25,671 nucleotides of DNA from Saccoglossus kowalevskii (lineage: Eukaryota; Hemichordata; Enteropneusta; Harrimaniidae), in contig NW_003116448.1 in the NCBI RefSeq assembly GCF_000003605.2, forward strand, positions 418,198-443,868, read 5' to 3'. Both the position numbers and the translations under genes were made by a program. The notes beneath the pieces were generated by a model, which made no database searches, had not been told where the DNA came from, and saw only the letters and a program-made list of their open reading frames with translations. Positions 10,864-20,809 of this stretch are shown piece after piece; position 1 is the first letter of the stretch, and the number at the start of each line of letters is the position of its first letter.

Positions 10864-11447
10864 AATCGGGTGCGCGGATATCGGGTTCAACCATTACAGA
10901 ATGTTCCCCTAATTTTCACTTCTCAGTGAGTTGAATTCTGAATCATCAACAAATTCATTTATGTTTTAAATTAAGAGCTTCTAGAAACGTGTCATAATTT
11001 CGCACTTACATTAGTCAGTGTCCAAACACATTCCAAATCGATATACATGTTATATTTTTGAGCGAAGACGGTGCTATTTTGATGAACGCTATGGACTTTA
11101 GACAGTTGCATGCACTTCGTACGTGTTTTTCAACTACCAGCGGAATTTCAATTAACGACAATGAATTACCAGGAAGTTAATAATAAAATTAGACACAATT
11201 TTTTTAATGACACCAGGATGTCGCTTTTACAAAATCGTCGTCTGTGAATCATAGTATGTATCATTCATTTCCTTGTTTGTAAAGTGATATTAACAACGAT
11301 TAAAATCAAAGTAGACGACTACAATACAGACAGAGAAAATAAAAATTTAACGGTGCGGACCTGACAAATCAATAATAATAATGCTAGAGAAAATGTCAGC
11401 AAATGACACAACGCGAAGTAATACTTGTCAAAGCCTGAGCACAACTC

Positions 11448-11455
11448 TGACGTCA
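11448..11455. promoter_or_regulatory. perfect CRE-like octamer TGACGTCA
   Basis: Third perfect TGACGTCA of the window, again away from any recognised gene start. Function is unproven. Confidence 0.25.
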
Positions 11456-11787
11456 ACAATGCGCAGTGTTTGGGCAAATTTAAGTAAATAAATTAGACGC
11501 AATTTAAAATACACACTGACTTAAAATACGTAAAATTGTGCCTCAATTCATAAGGAGAACCCACTCAGTCTAAAGACTGTGAAATGGCGCAATGAGACTG
11601 TTATTCAACATGTTGGCACCACAGCGTGCACGATTACCGTGTCGTCTGGAATATGTTGTTTACTGACAGCAGTACTATAATTTGTGAATAAGTTGACATT
11701 ATTAGATCATACCGGTCGAGACATTCCAGCCACTCAATCTAAAATACAATTCTGGGAAAGTCGGCAGATCAGGGCACACGGGCTCTA

Positions 11788-11798
11788 CCCCCCCCCCC
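11788..11798. repeat. C11 homopolymer tract
   Basis: An uninterrupted run of eleven C residues in AT-rich surroundings. Other long C or G runs lie at 10213-10222, 14806-14817 and 15843-15852. Confidence 0.9.
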
Positions 11799-11900
11799 TC
11801 GCACGGGTACATAAATCATTACAAACGGTGACGAGCTTGCATTGCAAATGAAGACAGCTTCATTAAAGAAAGTATATAATCGATACGTCGAAAACATTGG

Positions 11901-11920
11901 TTATTATTATTATTATTATT
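11901..11920. repeat. (TTA)n microsatellite
   Basis: Between six and seven perfect TTA units. Confidence 0.9.
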
Positions 11921-12041
11921 AATTTCGATATAGATATCAAAGTCGATTCACAGGGGAGATGATATATTTAAACTCTGAATATGTGATCTCAGGCGGAGAG
12001 CATACATAGAAAAAAGAACATGATACCATACTATAATAATA

Positions 12042-12057
12042 ATACCTTATAAGGTAT
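12042..12057. repeat. 16-bp perfect palindrome ATACCTTATAAGGTAT
   Basis: The 16 bases equal their own reverse complement. They follow a short TAATAATAAT run. The pair ACCATA (near 12024) and TATGATGGT (near 12055) adds weak outer pairing. Confidence 0.7.
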
Positions 12058-13015
12058 GATGGTTATCTCGTGGCTCGTCTTCTTATTGAGTGTTTCTGGT
12101 CAGACACATGTCTAATATTCATATAATCAGTACGGTTAATTAATACACACACATAACTTAGTACTCATGCAAGGCTGTAACAATGGTTACTTGTACCACT
12201 ACTACGTGTCGCTGCCGAGGCGATTGACGTGGACACGTGGGTCCCAGGGCAATACATGAACTTGCCTAATAAGGACGTGCTCTGAAATGGTTCTCGTTTT
12301 TAAGATATTAGATATAAGTATCGGTCTTATTTCTGGTCAAGATAGGTATAATATCGGTAATATTTTTTCGATTTGGTATAAATAACCTGAACATTTTGTT
12401 AATAATATGCTTTTATGTAAGTGACAGTTGCGTGATATAAGTCAATGTACATTACATTCAAAATTAATGACTTCAATCTTATAACAACAGGCAAGGCTAT
12501 TTCGTACTTCATTCACGAACATAACAGTTAATGACGTTTATAACCATGAAATGCGAAGTGTTGTCGTTTTCCTATTAAATAACTTCCGAGGCATAACATT
12601 GTACATGATTGTTAATTCACATGGGTTTATTTCACCGTATTTCGTTTATAGCTAAAAATGCTACTGTAACGTAATTTATTTTCACGCTGGAGGAATGAAT
12701 CAGTAAAAATAAAATCCAACAAAAATATATTTTTTCTAGAGTATACAGTCAACTCATCACAAATCAGTGAAAATAAACTTCACACAATACAAAATTAGTT
12801 CTAGGTAAAACAGTGTTTAGAGCAAAGTGATTTTGCACTGCATGTATTGTTTCCATCGCAGATCGGTGAATTTAAAGCCTATTGAATACTCCAACAACCA
12901 TATCACCTTAAAATCATGGAAATATTCCCTCTCATACAGTACTGCTAGGGCGATCGTAATTGTGAAGTAAACATGGAATACGTGGATCAACTAACGCTAT
13001 AGTATGCACGTTGCG

Positions 13016-13096
13016 TTAGCCGAAGACAAGAACAATTATTTCTTGGCGTGCGTTATTGCATTGCAATAACGTGAATTATCTGTGTTCTTCGGTTAG
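13016..13096. repeat. long imperfect hairpin around a 21-bp perfect core
   Basis: The core CGTTATTGCA-T-TGCAATAACG (13051-13071) is a perfect inverted repeat with a one-base centre. Outer arms TTAGCCGAAGACAAGAACA (from 13016) and TGTGTTCTTCGGTTAG (to 13096) pair imperfectly, and weak similarity (CATGGAA) may extend further out. No coding frame is inside. It may be a decayed foldback transposon or a structured RNA; sequence alone does not decide. Confidence 0.55.
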
Positions 13097-13522
13097 AGGT
13101 GTTCCATGCACGATGGCAGAAAAAGCCGTTGAGCAATTCACAAGTTTCGGAAAAGCGTGCTCAGTGGGGCGAACGTGATTATGACACGTTCTGAACTGAA
13201 TGTAGAAAGTCCGATGATCACTTCTCTCCACACACGCTGTGCAATTAAATATGCTATCTCACGACTGTTCAACTGATTTCATGGACACAATCAAAACAGA
13301 TGTGCTAAAAGTAAACCTCGGCAGTGAGAGGTTACTGTAATTACTGCTAAAAAAATACTAGATTTGTGACCGACGTCCACGTGTTTCACGGTTTCTACAT
13401 GATGGGTAACGCCTAATTAGACATCCAACATCAATTCACACGCATCGGCACGGTCACTGTCCCGTAACGACTGGATGTGTAAATCAACTCGACCTCAGTG
13501 TGACATTTGGTGTTGTACTTAC

Positions 13523-13562
13523 CAATGACAGTGGCTATCACCCCCAGTCTTATGAAATCCAT
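13523..13562 (-). CDS. candidate first coding exon (signal-peptide-like) of an unknown gene
   Basis: Reading the minus strand, ATG at 13562 opens a 13-codon frame, MDFIRLGVIATVI, followed by one further base and then a perfect donor GTAAGT (13522-13517). A short hydrophobic start ending in a phase-1 intron is a common layout for genes of secreted or membrane proteins. It is known in many families, including Cys-loop receptors. I could not find a convincing second exon further down the minus strand, nor a clear TATA box, so the call rests on the donor and the peptide only and may be chance. Confidence 0.25.
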
Positions 13563-13769
13563 GTGTGTCTCAGTTACGTATGTTTTCTTTCCTGTGCTCT
13601 CACGGTGTTATGTTCTACGCACTGTAACGACGGCCGCTTAATAATAACAAACACACATTAACTATACGTATCGCGAATGGCACTCAAAGCTGTCAAAACA
13701 GACCCCCTAGGTCGGTGTTTTAAATTTCAACTCACTGTTGACTTTAAAGAAAAACGATGCAATACCGAA

Positions 13770-13980
13770 TACTGTAAAGCATGTCTTTTTAGCTAGCATG
13801 TTATTTTAGCTAATTTAGATAATCTGTAATTTCGCTAATTCAAGATGTCACTAATTTAACTTAAAGTATATTCTCACAATGAGATTGTTGACACTTAAGC
13901 TATATTAAGATTCGGTTAATTCATGCATAGAGTCAAATTCGCTAAAATGGCTTCTAGCTATTTAAACATGTTCCTCAGTA
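13770..13980. mobile_element. 211-bp foldback MITE-like element, TA-CTGT ends
   Basis: The left arm TACTGTAAAGCATGTCTTTT matches the reverse complement of the right end, TACTGAGGAACATGTTTAAA. Further in, TAGCTAG is shared, and ATTTTAGCTAATTT (13803-13816) pairs with 13935-13948 at 13 of 14 positions. No internal gene is present. Ends and size resemble the element at 10659-10863, but the internal arms are not obviously the same, so they are at most distant members of one group. A flanking TA fits a TA target duplication. Inferred to be a non-autonomous DNA transposon. Confidence 0.65.
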
Positions 13981-14805
13981 TACGCAGTAGACATTGTTTC
14001 TGCGACGTAAATTCGCATAGTTAATTTTCATGGTTAATAGTTAATTTCGAGGTATCTAGTCAGACTATTAAAACTCAATTAATTTCACAGTGCCCTGGTG
14101 ACCAATGACAATGTCAATTTAAATGCACTACAGGGTACAGGAAGAACATATCATGTGGCATTCGATACATATTGCTATTATTGCCAATGAGAACGTAGAA
14201 TGAGTTCTGGAATTCGACGCAGCTGCGATGAATTTTTTCTCTACAATGAAGGTTAATATGAACGGTAATTAATTTGAAATATTTCGATGACATAATTGAA
14301 TTAATTGTATGTATATACCGTTAAGATTATAGGGCACTCGTATGTCACGATCGTATTTACTGGGTAGTTTAAAATATTTCTAACGGAGTTAATTGCTGTT
14401 GTCAGTATCAAATTAAATTTCAGGTACCCGTACATTATTTAACTAACTAACGAACAACGTTCATCTTATTTAATCTTTTTGCCCTCGATAGACAACATAC
14501 ATTTTCAAATAATATTAAGCTCGTTAAAATGGTAAATTTAGAGACACCTTCGTGCTATTTTTGCATTATTTCCTTGAAAGGGTGTCAATGACATTGTGTA
14601 CACATACAAATACGCGGGTACGAGAGGTGAAATACGCCGGTAGGAGGCTGTCAACAGTGAGATTGACATGCAAATGAATTGAATAACAAATATCTTGTGT
14701 TTTACAAATTTAATGAATGCCCAGATGAATTGATTCATCAATTAGTTGTTATTTCGTGTGGTAATTTCACTAAAATAGACACAATGAATATCACTTCTGG
14801 TGTCT

Positions 14806-14817
14806 GGGGGGGGGGGG
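14806..14817. repeat. G12 homopolymer tract
   Basis: Twelve consecutive G residues in AT-rich sequence. Confidence 0.9.
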
Positions 14818-15842
14818 CAAATCACAAGCTGCTACCCCTTACAAAGCTATTATTACCTCTACACCATTCTTAGTGAGTATAACTTTAAGTTGGATTTTCT
14901 CTAGATTAGAATTTTTTTAAAAACTAAAATTGATCGATAAGCTGGCATATGTTATCAAACAATGTATTAAACATGTTTTAAAAAAATACTCACCAATATA
15001 TTGATCAACAGATTTTTTTTTCATTTCAGACAAGAACAAGTTATGCAATGATGAACGACATTCTCGAAAAAAATGAGCAAGCTTGCTATGAGCAAACGAT
15101 GACGCGATCTGTTATAACAAAGTAAACACAGACAGTGGAACACTGCAAATTTAGTTTGCGAAAAAGCCAATGAATCTCTATGTGCATTGGGGTACAATTC
15201 CCAAGGTGCATCTCTCGCCCGAAACTGATAATGAATTATTTGATAACAACCCATGATTTGCCAATCTCATTAGCGAGCCGTTTGCAACGCCATGGATATT
15301 ATTTTCAGTAACTATGGCAACACATACCATATTCCCATATAAAACGATTGTATCCGTTACAATATCACAATCCCCGTCATTTGCGCTTTCGAGAAATTGC
15401 ACGAAACATTTCATCATAATTGATGAACTATTTTTAAACCGTCCACAGCATCATGTAATATAAGCTTTACAACGACAGACGAAACAAATTCCTTAATCAT
15501 CCCGTTGAGCGTGTAATTTTCATCTTGATTTCTCACACTGAGTGTGATATCATGGGCGTGCTGGTATGTAAAAAGAAGCACGTTTGGGACATTCGTTGTT
15601 ATGATGACCGAGTAATATATTACCGTTACCCAACATAGCGTTAGGAGTTCGACTGGACTCATCGACCACCCATTTGATGACATCATTACGCGAAATAAGG
15701 ACAAATGTGAATGAAAAGCTAAATATAACATATACGAGAATCTCCGGAGTAACTATTTAATCTGTCAAAATCGGATGTACGCATGAACTATACTAGAAGT
15801 AAAGCGAATCAACGCCCACTACGTACCACACTGATCTGATCA

Positions 15843-15852
15843 CCCCCCCCCC
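15843..15852. repeat. C10 homopolymer tract
   Basis: Ten consecutive C residues in AT-rich sequence. Confidence 0.9.
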
Positions 15853-17247
15853 TATCAGCCCCGCTTCAACTTTCAGATACGATAAAACAAATTATATCGG
15901 ATAGAAGTACACTGTGACTATTATAATTATAAAATAAAATAAATTATAATAAAATCATAATTATTGTTTCGATTTATTTTCCAATCTAAGCACCAAGTTA
16001 CGAAGATTCATGAAGTTGAGCATATAAATGAATTAGATACACCAACACACGGATATCATATATGATAGGCCGTAAATTGTAAGTCGCCATGGTACTTGCT
16101 TATTACAAAACGATATACCCATTCAGGCATGTCTAGTGCCAATCTAATTAAAAGTTGGTGTTAGTCTAGGCCCATTCCTTTATATACGTCCACCGTTATA
16201 CACATGTGTAAACTGTATCATGTAGACATTTATCTATCTACATTACGTTTCAATCACAGGTGATCGACTGTGTCATAAACTGTTTAAATATTTTATTGGT
16301 TTGGTAAGTACTAAAAAATACTTATTACGATAAGACTTCACTTTGAGTCTATGTTACTGGTGGATTATCGACTTCTCAGTGTTTATAAATCAACTCCATG
16401 GCTGCGTTTGCTTCATGTTGTTATTAAATATAATCATTATTATTAATATGAGCTTCTTTTTATCGTCAGATAATTACATTAATGTATAGATATGATTAAC
16501 TAATACATTACGTCACGTCAACAATATTGAATGTACAATATAATCTGTAACTGCACAATATATGTATTATCAATGATTGAACTGCCACACATTTGATGTC
16601 ACCAGGGACTTCATAAAATGACAGCCGTATAACTATTTCTAATTTAACATTTTGCAAATTCATCTCACGTTAAATTTAATAAATAAATACTGTAAATAAA
16701 AGAAAAAATCTCTTTCAGTCGCAAATGGAGTGTTAATGGCATTACTACTATGCTAACACATTTTTTCATTAATTGATGAATTAATATGAATTTTAAAACG
16801 GTCTTCTACGACATGCCAAGATTATCACTTGATGTAATGCCATGTCTCTATTAAATAATGTGGTACCCTCAGTGTATTATGTGTTTTCTCCCATGATACA
16901 ATGCGTTCTTGCCATAAGTGTCCGTAGAAAATGGTAATCCGGCGGAAAATAAACATAGACGGGTTTCTATGATATTTAGAGCCGATAACTAATAAACAGC
17001 TGTATCTGTAAAGCCCGTGGCGACTTAGATTGAAAACATAATGATTTGGCGAACAATTGTAAACTTTGAAGGTTACGACATGACAGAAAATGAATTGGTA
17101 CAAACTTTAACTCATATTAAGACTTGAAGGATACCCTCACATATGGAACACAAATGTCGGAACCTTTTACATAACTACTGTACAATCTACTCTCGCCATA
17201 TATGAACACACATTGAACCCGGACCAGCTGTGTTAAACACAAAATAG

Positions 17248-17468
17248 ACTTACATACAGAATTGCACACAGTGTCTTGTTTGTTTTACTACTTTTCCAAT
17301 AAAATAAAAAGCCCGGTTAGAATGTCAAAATCCGGGTTACAGCGAAAAAAAAACGTTTGCTTGTTTTGCGGTAACCCGGCTTTCGCCATTTATACACTCA
17401 CATAATATTTTATTTTATTGAATCAGAAAAAAACAACACCGAAAACAAACAAGAGTCTGTATGTAAGT
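17248..17468. mobile_element. 221-bp foldback element with 13-bp inverted ends and 15-bp flanking direct repeats
   Basis: The ends ACTTACATACAGA (17248-17260) and TCTGTATGTAAGT (17456-17468) are perfect 13-bp inverted repeats. The arms share CTTGTTTGTTTT and CAATAAAATAAAA further in. A central hairpin pairs CCGGGTTAC (17332-17340) with GTAACCCGG (17371-17379). Immediately outside the ends lie direct repeats TTAAACACAAAATAG (17233-17247) and TTAAACACAAATTAG (17469-17483), identical at 14 of 15 positions. This is the expected look of an inserted element with a target duplication, although 15 bp is longer than typical for cut-and-paste transposons. Both arms carry AATAAA hexamers, on the plus strand at left and the minus strand at right. 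There is no coding frame. Confidence 0.75.
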
Positions 17469-17483
17469 TTAAACACAAATTAG

Positions 17484-18795
17484 TTTTACTGACAGATTGA
17501 TTGATTACATATAACCTATCAACAGTTGAGTAATATGAAAATTACTACTCGAATTTTAATGTAATCAGCCCATATATAGTCATTTTGAATAAGACTTGAA
17601 ACTAAATACAGGAACAAATTGAGAAACGGGTTTTTCAGGTTCTTACTAATCAGGAAAAAATACCAAACTTTCATAGCATTTGTTTACTCGTGTATTGGCT
17701 GTACTCGGTAAATGGTTTCACCAAGTTTAAGGTGCACACTCAATTCACAAAGAGTTCGTCAATGACGCCAACAGTGACCACTATATGCAGACTTCATAGA
17801 CACATGGCTTTTATCTCTACATTGAACGAAGACAAATACAAGGCACATATTACCCGGTGATTTAAAAAGATCTTTACGACCAGAATGTTAACTGCTATCT
17901 CGAGATTTCACTCGAATTAAAAATCCCTACTTTTAACTAGTTCATTAGCCAGCTCTTATATTTTCATTTATTTTGTTTTTTGTCTTGTCATTATTCAAAA
18001 CGCATATTGGGCATTGAATAATTCTGTATGATTTTTGAAACAGTTGGAGAGTAGCTGAAAAGGTCCTTTTAAAGGAATCATTCTGCTGTCAATATTATCT
18101 TCAAAATTACCATTGTTCGAAAAAAGGTTGTGGCGTTGAGGAGACTGCTTTAATGTGTACTATGTATAATAGTTCTACCGTACTTTGGGGGCAACGTTTG
18201 AGACCAAGTGTGTCCCCGCACTTTTAATTTAAGGAATATTTTTTGTAAAAAGAAATAATGGAAAGCAGATACTATACTGGCACGATCAGCAGCAAGAGAA
18301 TCCAATATACGTATATGATATAACTATTTGTAATAACCATACCGGGACATATCACAACATATAGTACTTTCTGATAAGATCATATCATGATTTGTTAACG
18401 ATATACAAGATCCATATTTCTCTCTGATAAAACGATACTGTGACATATACATAGAGATACATTATATAATATAATATATTATACCAATGTATCACTGCCA
18501 TCAATGCATCGTTGTGATTGGTTGGGAGACTGTTTTAATTTATGCAAGCCATGGTTAAATGGAGCATAATGCACATTTATTGTGTTCCAAATAAGGGCCC
18601 AGAATCTGAATACAATTTCAATTCGTAAACAAATAAAGGGAAGGGCATTTAAATATTAGGGACATTTTGGGGTAATATTGATAGCATGAAGATATTATAT
18701 ACATATTTTATTTTGGCAGTGGTTAAATACAAAAATTGTACAACTACAATTTTTGCATGCTATTCTTTGTGACATATTTTCGTTGTCTGCAACAT
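17484..18795. other. AT-rich non-coding stretch
   Basis: No gene is recognised. A 38-bp AT-rich hairpin bounded by GATACATT (18456-18463) and AATGTATC (18486-18493) is the only clear structure. The sequence just before 18798 (TTTTCGTTGTCTGCAACATAG) could act as a splice acceptor for the frame that follows. Confidence 0.5.
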
Positions 18796-18799
18796 AGAC

Positions 18800-19471
18800 A
18801 TGACCGAGTATCATGTTCGGGAGCTGTCAGAGCAAGATTTTCTCGCAGCAACCGGAGAAATCGCCCAGACGGAGAGAAATAAACGCTTTGCCAATTCTAA
18901 TGAAATTTACCTTCACGATTTCGAAACACAGGCTAAAATGCATGCTCCCGCGGCGAAAATTGTCCCGTTGCAGCATTTCAAAATGTATTTGTCCAAAATG
19001 CGTTGTTTCAGGAGCCCCGTGTAAATGTAACACCCACTGACACAGTCTGGTATTCGTGAAAATAAATTGGGATCTATGATGAAAGAGATTTCGATAGCAG
19101 CAAAATTGTTGAAACCAGACACATTATGTATTTCACGGCACATACAAACGAAGCTAGTGTTCGGTCTTACACCAACAAACTCACAAATAGTCAGAGTCAA
19201 GGAATGTCCAGTATTCTGTCTCGCAGTTTTTGGGTATAAAAACAAATCCTCTGATAGAGAATTGACCGCAGCGATCGAAGCGAGTGTTTCCGACAACGTC
19301 ATCTGTACCCCTAAAAACACTGGCATAGTAGCGTCTGGACCAACTCCCGCAGAATCTAAGACCGCTTCTATTTCTAATACCCACAATCAAAGTACACATG
19401 CAGCATCTGCTTTGTTCCATAACTGCACCTTTAGTGAACCAATTAATGTCAGCATAACAAACACAAAATAG
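18800..19471 (+). pseudogene. unrecognised interrupted ORF, possible pseudogene or last exon(s)
   Basis: An ATG at 18800 opens a frame of 74 codons that ends at TAA 19022. After TAA-ATG-TAA the same frame stays open from 19031 to the stop at 19469-19471. Apart from those two stops there would be one frame of about 224 codons. Base composition is clearly less AT-rich than the flanks. The first half is polar and charged (MTEYHVRELSEQDFLAATG). The second is Ser/Thr/Asn-rich and ends NCTFSEPINVSITNT. AATAAA follows 150 bases after the stop. An acceptor-like CATAG precedes the ATG, so this may instead be a terminal exon. The opposite strand is also open over long parts (19386-18913, 19498-19181), so strand is not certain. 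No family is recognised. Confidence 0.35.
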
Positions 19472-19593
19472 AAAATTTGACAACGATAATAAGTCCACAG
19501 CACTTGCTGCAGTTTAGCAGCTCTTATTGGCCGCTTAAGCTATTTTGATATTACGTTGGTATGTCGTGAATTGTGCAATATCTCGTGATATAC

Positions 19594-19606
19594 CCGCCTC
19601 CGGCGG
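19594..19606. repeat. short GC-rich hairpin CCGCC-TCC-GGCGG
   Basis: A perfect 5-bp stem with a 3-base loop stands out in AT-rich sequence. It lies 15 bases before the AATAAA at 19621, in what would be the 3' untranslated region of the frame above. Confidence 0.5.
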
Positions 19607-19620
19607 TGGTTTATTGCTTA

Positions 19621-19626
19621 AATAAA
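19621..19626 (+). terminator. possible poly(A) signal AATAAA
   Basis: This hexamer is 150 bases after the stop at 19471. In DNA this AT-rich the hexamer is frequent, so it is only weak support for a plus-strand gene end. Confidence 0.3.
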
Positions 19627-19726
19627 TTATGTTATATAATGTATGATATCTGTTTGTGCACCATTAATCTGGAAAATTATCAAGATTATTTTTTAATAAG
19701 AAATTCCGTTAAACCTGCACGTTAAA

Positions 19727-19865
19727 TAGCGATGGTCGTCGCGCCGCGTCCTGTTCGATATGGGACTCATAGCGACGTATACAACGCGTGTAAAATACAT
19801 TGTTTGTTTACATGAAATCGGACACGCACTGCGCGACAGCCACCGCTCTTTAATATTGTCTTGCA
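19727..19865. other. CpG-dense patch
   Basis: The segment around GGTCGTCGCGCCGCGTCCTG has many CpG dinucleotides (also CGACGTATACAACGCG and GCACTGCGCGACAG) compared with its surroundings. It could be a promoter-type island or part of an old repeat. No open frame or transcription start signal was found with it. Confidence 0.4.
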
Positions 19866-20305
19866 GTCTGTTAAATTGTTTTTCTGTACTAATTTCACGC
19901 CTGATTAGAATTTGAAGTGTTATATATTCTAGCCATGAATATAGTGGGATTAATGAAGGATATCTATCGAGTGTCTCATGATCAGGTTTTGGAAATGAGT
20001 GTAGTAATTATCGCACGACTTTAATAAGTCTAATATCATGGGTCACAAATTTTGAGATTTTGTCTATCGCATGTTTGTTCTAGTGTTGTTACGCATTGTA
20101 TATGTTTGTTACAATCTGTATCGTCGATGCATCTAAACTCGTTTGCGTGCATTGATTCTATATTCAGGTTCTAGTGAGCTGTCACTGACACAAGAAGAGA
20201 TGCATAAAATGGTTGAATGGCACTTAACATTGCATTTGATAAGATATAACAATGTATAGCAAATTATTATTTCATTTTCGTGTTATCTTTACTTGATTTA
20301 TCTAG

Positions 20306-20400
20306 ACGAACTTACCATCAATGACACAACAGAGAGCATGGATTCAGCTTCCTACTGTCATATGTTCTTCCAAATTAAACCTTTTTCAAGTAACAAACAT
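20306..20400 (+). other. possible 95-bp internal exon, unassigned
   Basis: An acceptor-like run (TTGATTTATCTAG, ending at 20305) and a good donor (CAT then GTAAGC at 20401) bracket 95 bases open in two frames. One begins, after two leading bases, ELTINDTTESMDS. The other reads TNLPSMTQQRAWIQLPTV. On the opposite strand the same DNA has an ATG-led frame running into GTAAGT (20310-20305). The signals on both strands make the call ambiguous. Confidence 0.2.
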
Positions 20401-20672
20401 GTAAGCCATATGACGATTATCGAGTAAGACATTATAGTACACTAGCTGCAAAGTTAGTTAAAGCGGGACCAATCATGATGGGTGTAACTAGTCACCAAGG
20501 TATGCTTATTTATCCGAATACTGGTACCTCCTCTGAAATGTCATTGATTTACACACCTCCTATTGTGTCACGGCTATTTACCCCTTTCTATAACCCCACG
20601 CTGCGCAGACTTGGATTAAATAGTAATAAATTCCAAATCGTAAATTTCAAAGCACAAATGACGGTTTATTGA
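20394..20672 (+). other. unassigned 92-codon open frame
   Basis: The frame is open from just after a TAA at 20391 to the TGA at 20670-20672. It reads protein-like in its first part (YRVRHYSTLAAKLVKAGPIM) and less so later. A GTATGC donor-like site lies near 20500. No family is recognised. It could be a decayed transposon fragment, an exon piece or chance. Confidence 0.2.
20665..20670 (-). terminator. possible poly(A) signal AATAAA (minus strand)
   Basis: It is located about 140 bases downstream, on the minus strand, of the stop at 20810. Weak evidence on its own in AT-rich DNA. Confidence 0.25.
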
Positions 20673-20809
20673 TGCCTACCTCAGCATTAGATCTTAGAGA
20701 TCAGTTGTTTTATCTATTCCTGTTCAGTTCTACCTTATTGCTCCAGGAACTGCATATACGGCTGTTCTAAAAAGTGAGGTGAACGATCACTTTGTATGTC
20801 CCTTTTAAA

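Larger units (their letters stand above)
10870..13010. other. AT-rich non-coding stretch
   Basis: No gene is recognised. The stretch contains a C11 tract (11788-11798), a (TTA)n run (11901-11920), a 16-bp palindrome (12042-12057) and a TGACGTCA octamer (11448-11455). No open frame here carries family motifs. Confidence 0.55.
13985..17230. other. AT-rich stretch with unassigned open frames at 15.0-15.7 kb
   Basis: No gene is recognised. On the minus strand two adjoining open frames, 15731-15414 and 15417-15178, meet in different phases at a CAATTATGATGAAATG junction and have a mixed, protein-like residue makeup. They contain no motif I can name. On the plus strand a strong acceptor (a T-rich run ending TTTCAG at about 15029) precedes an open stretch of about 90 bases that ends at AAAGTAAAC, near 15122. 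The two readings conflict and neither is convincing. The rest shows nothing coding. Confidence 0.4.

Noticed and set aside
16825-17103. 92-codon minus-strand frame
   Set aside because: The composition is rich in Tyr, His and Arg without any recognisable motif or splice context, so it is probably chance.
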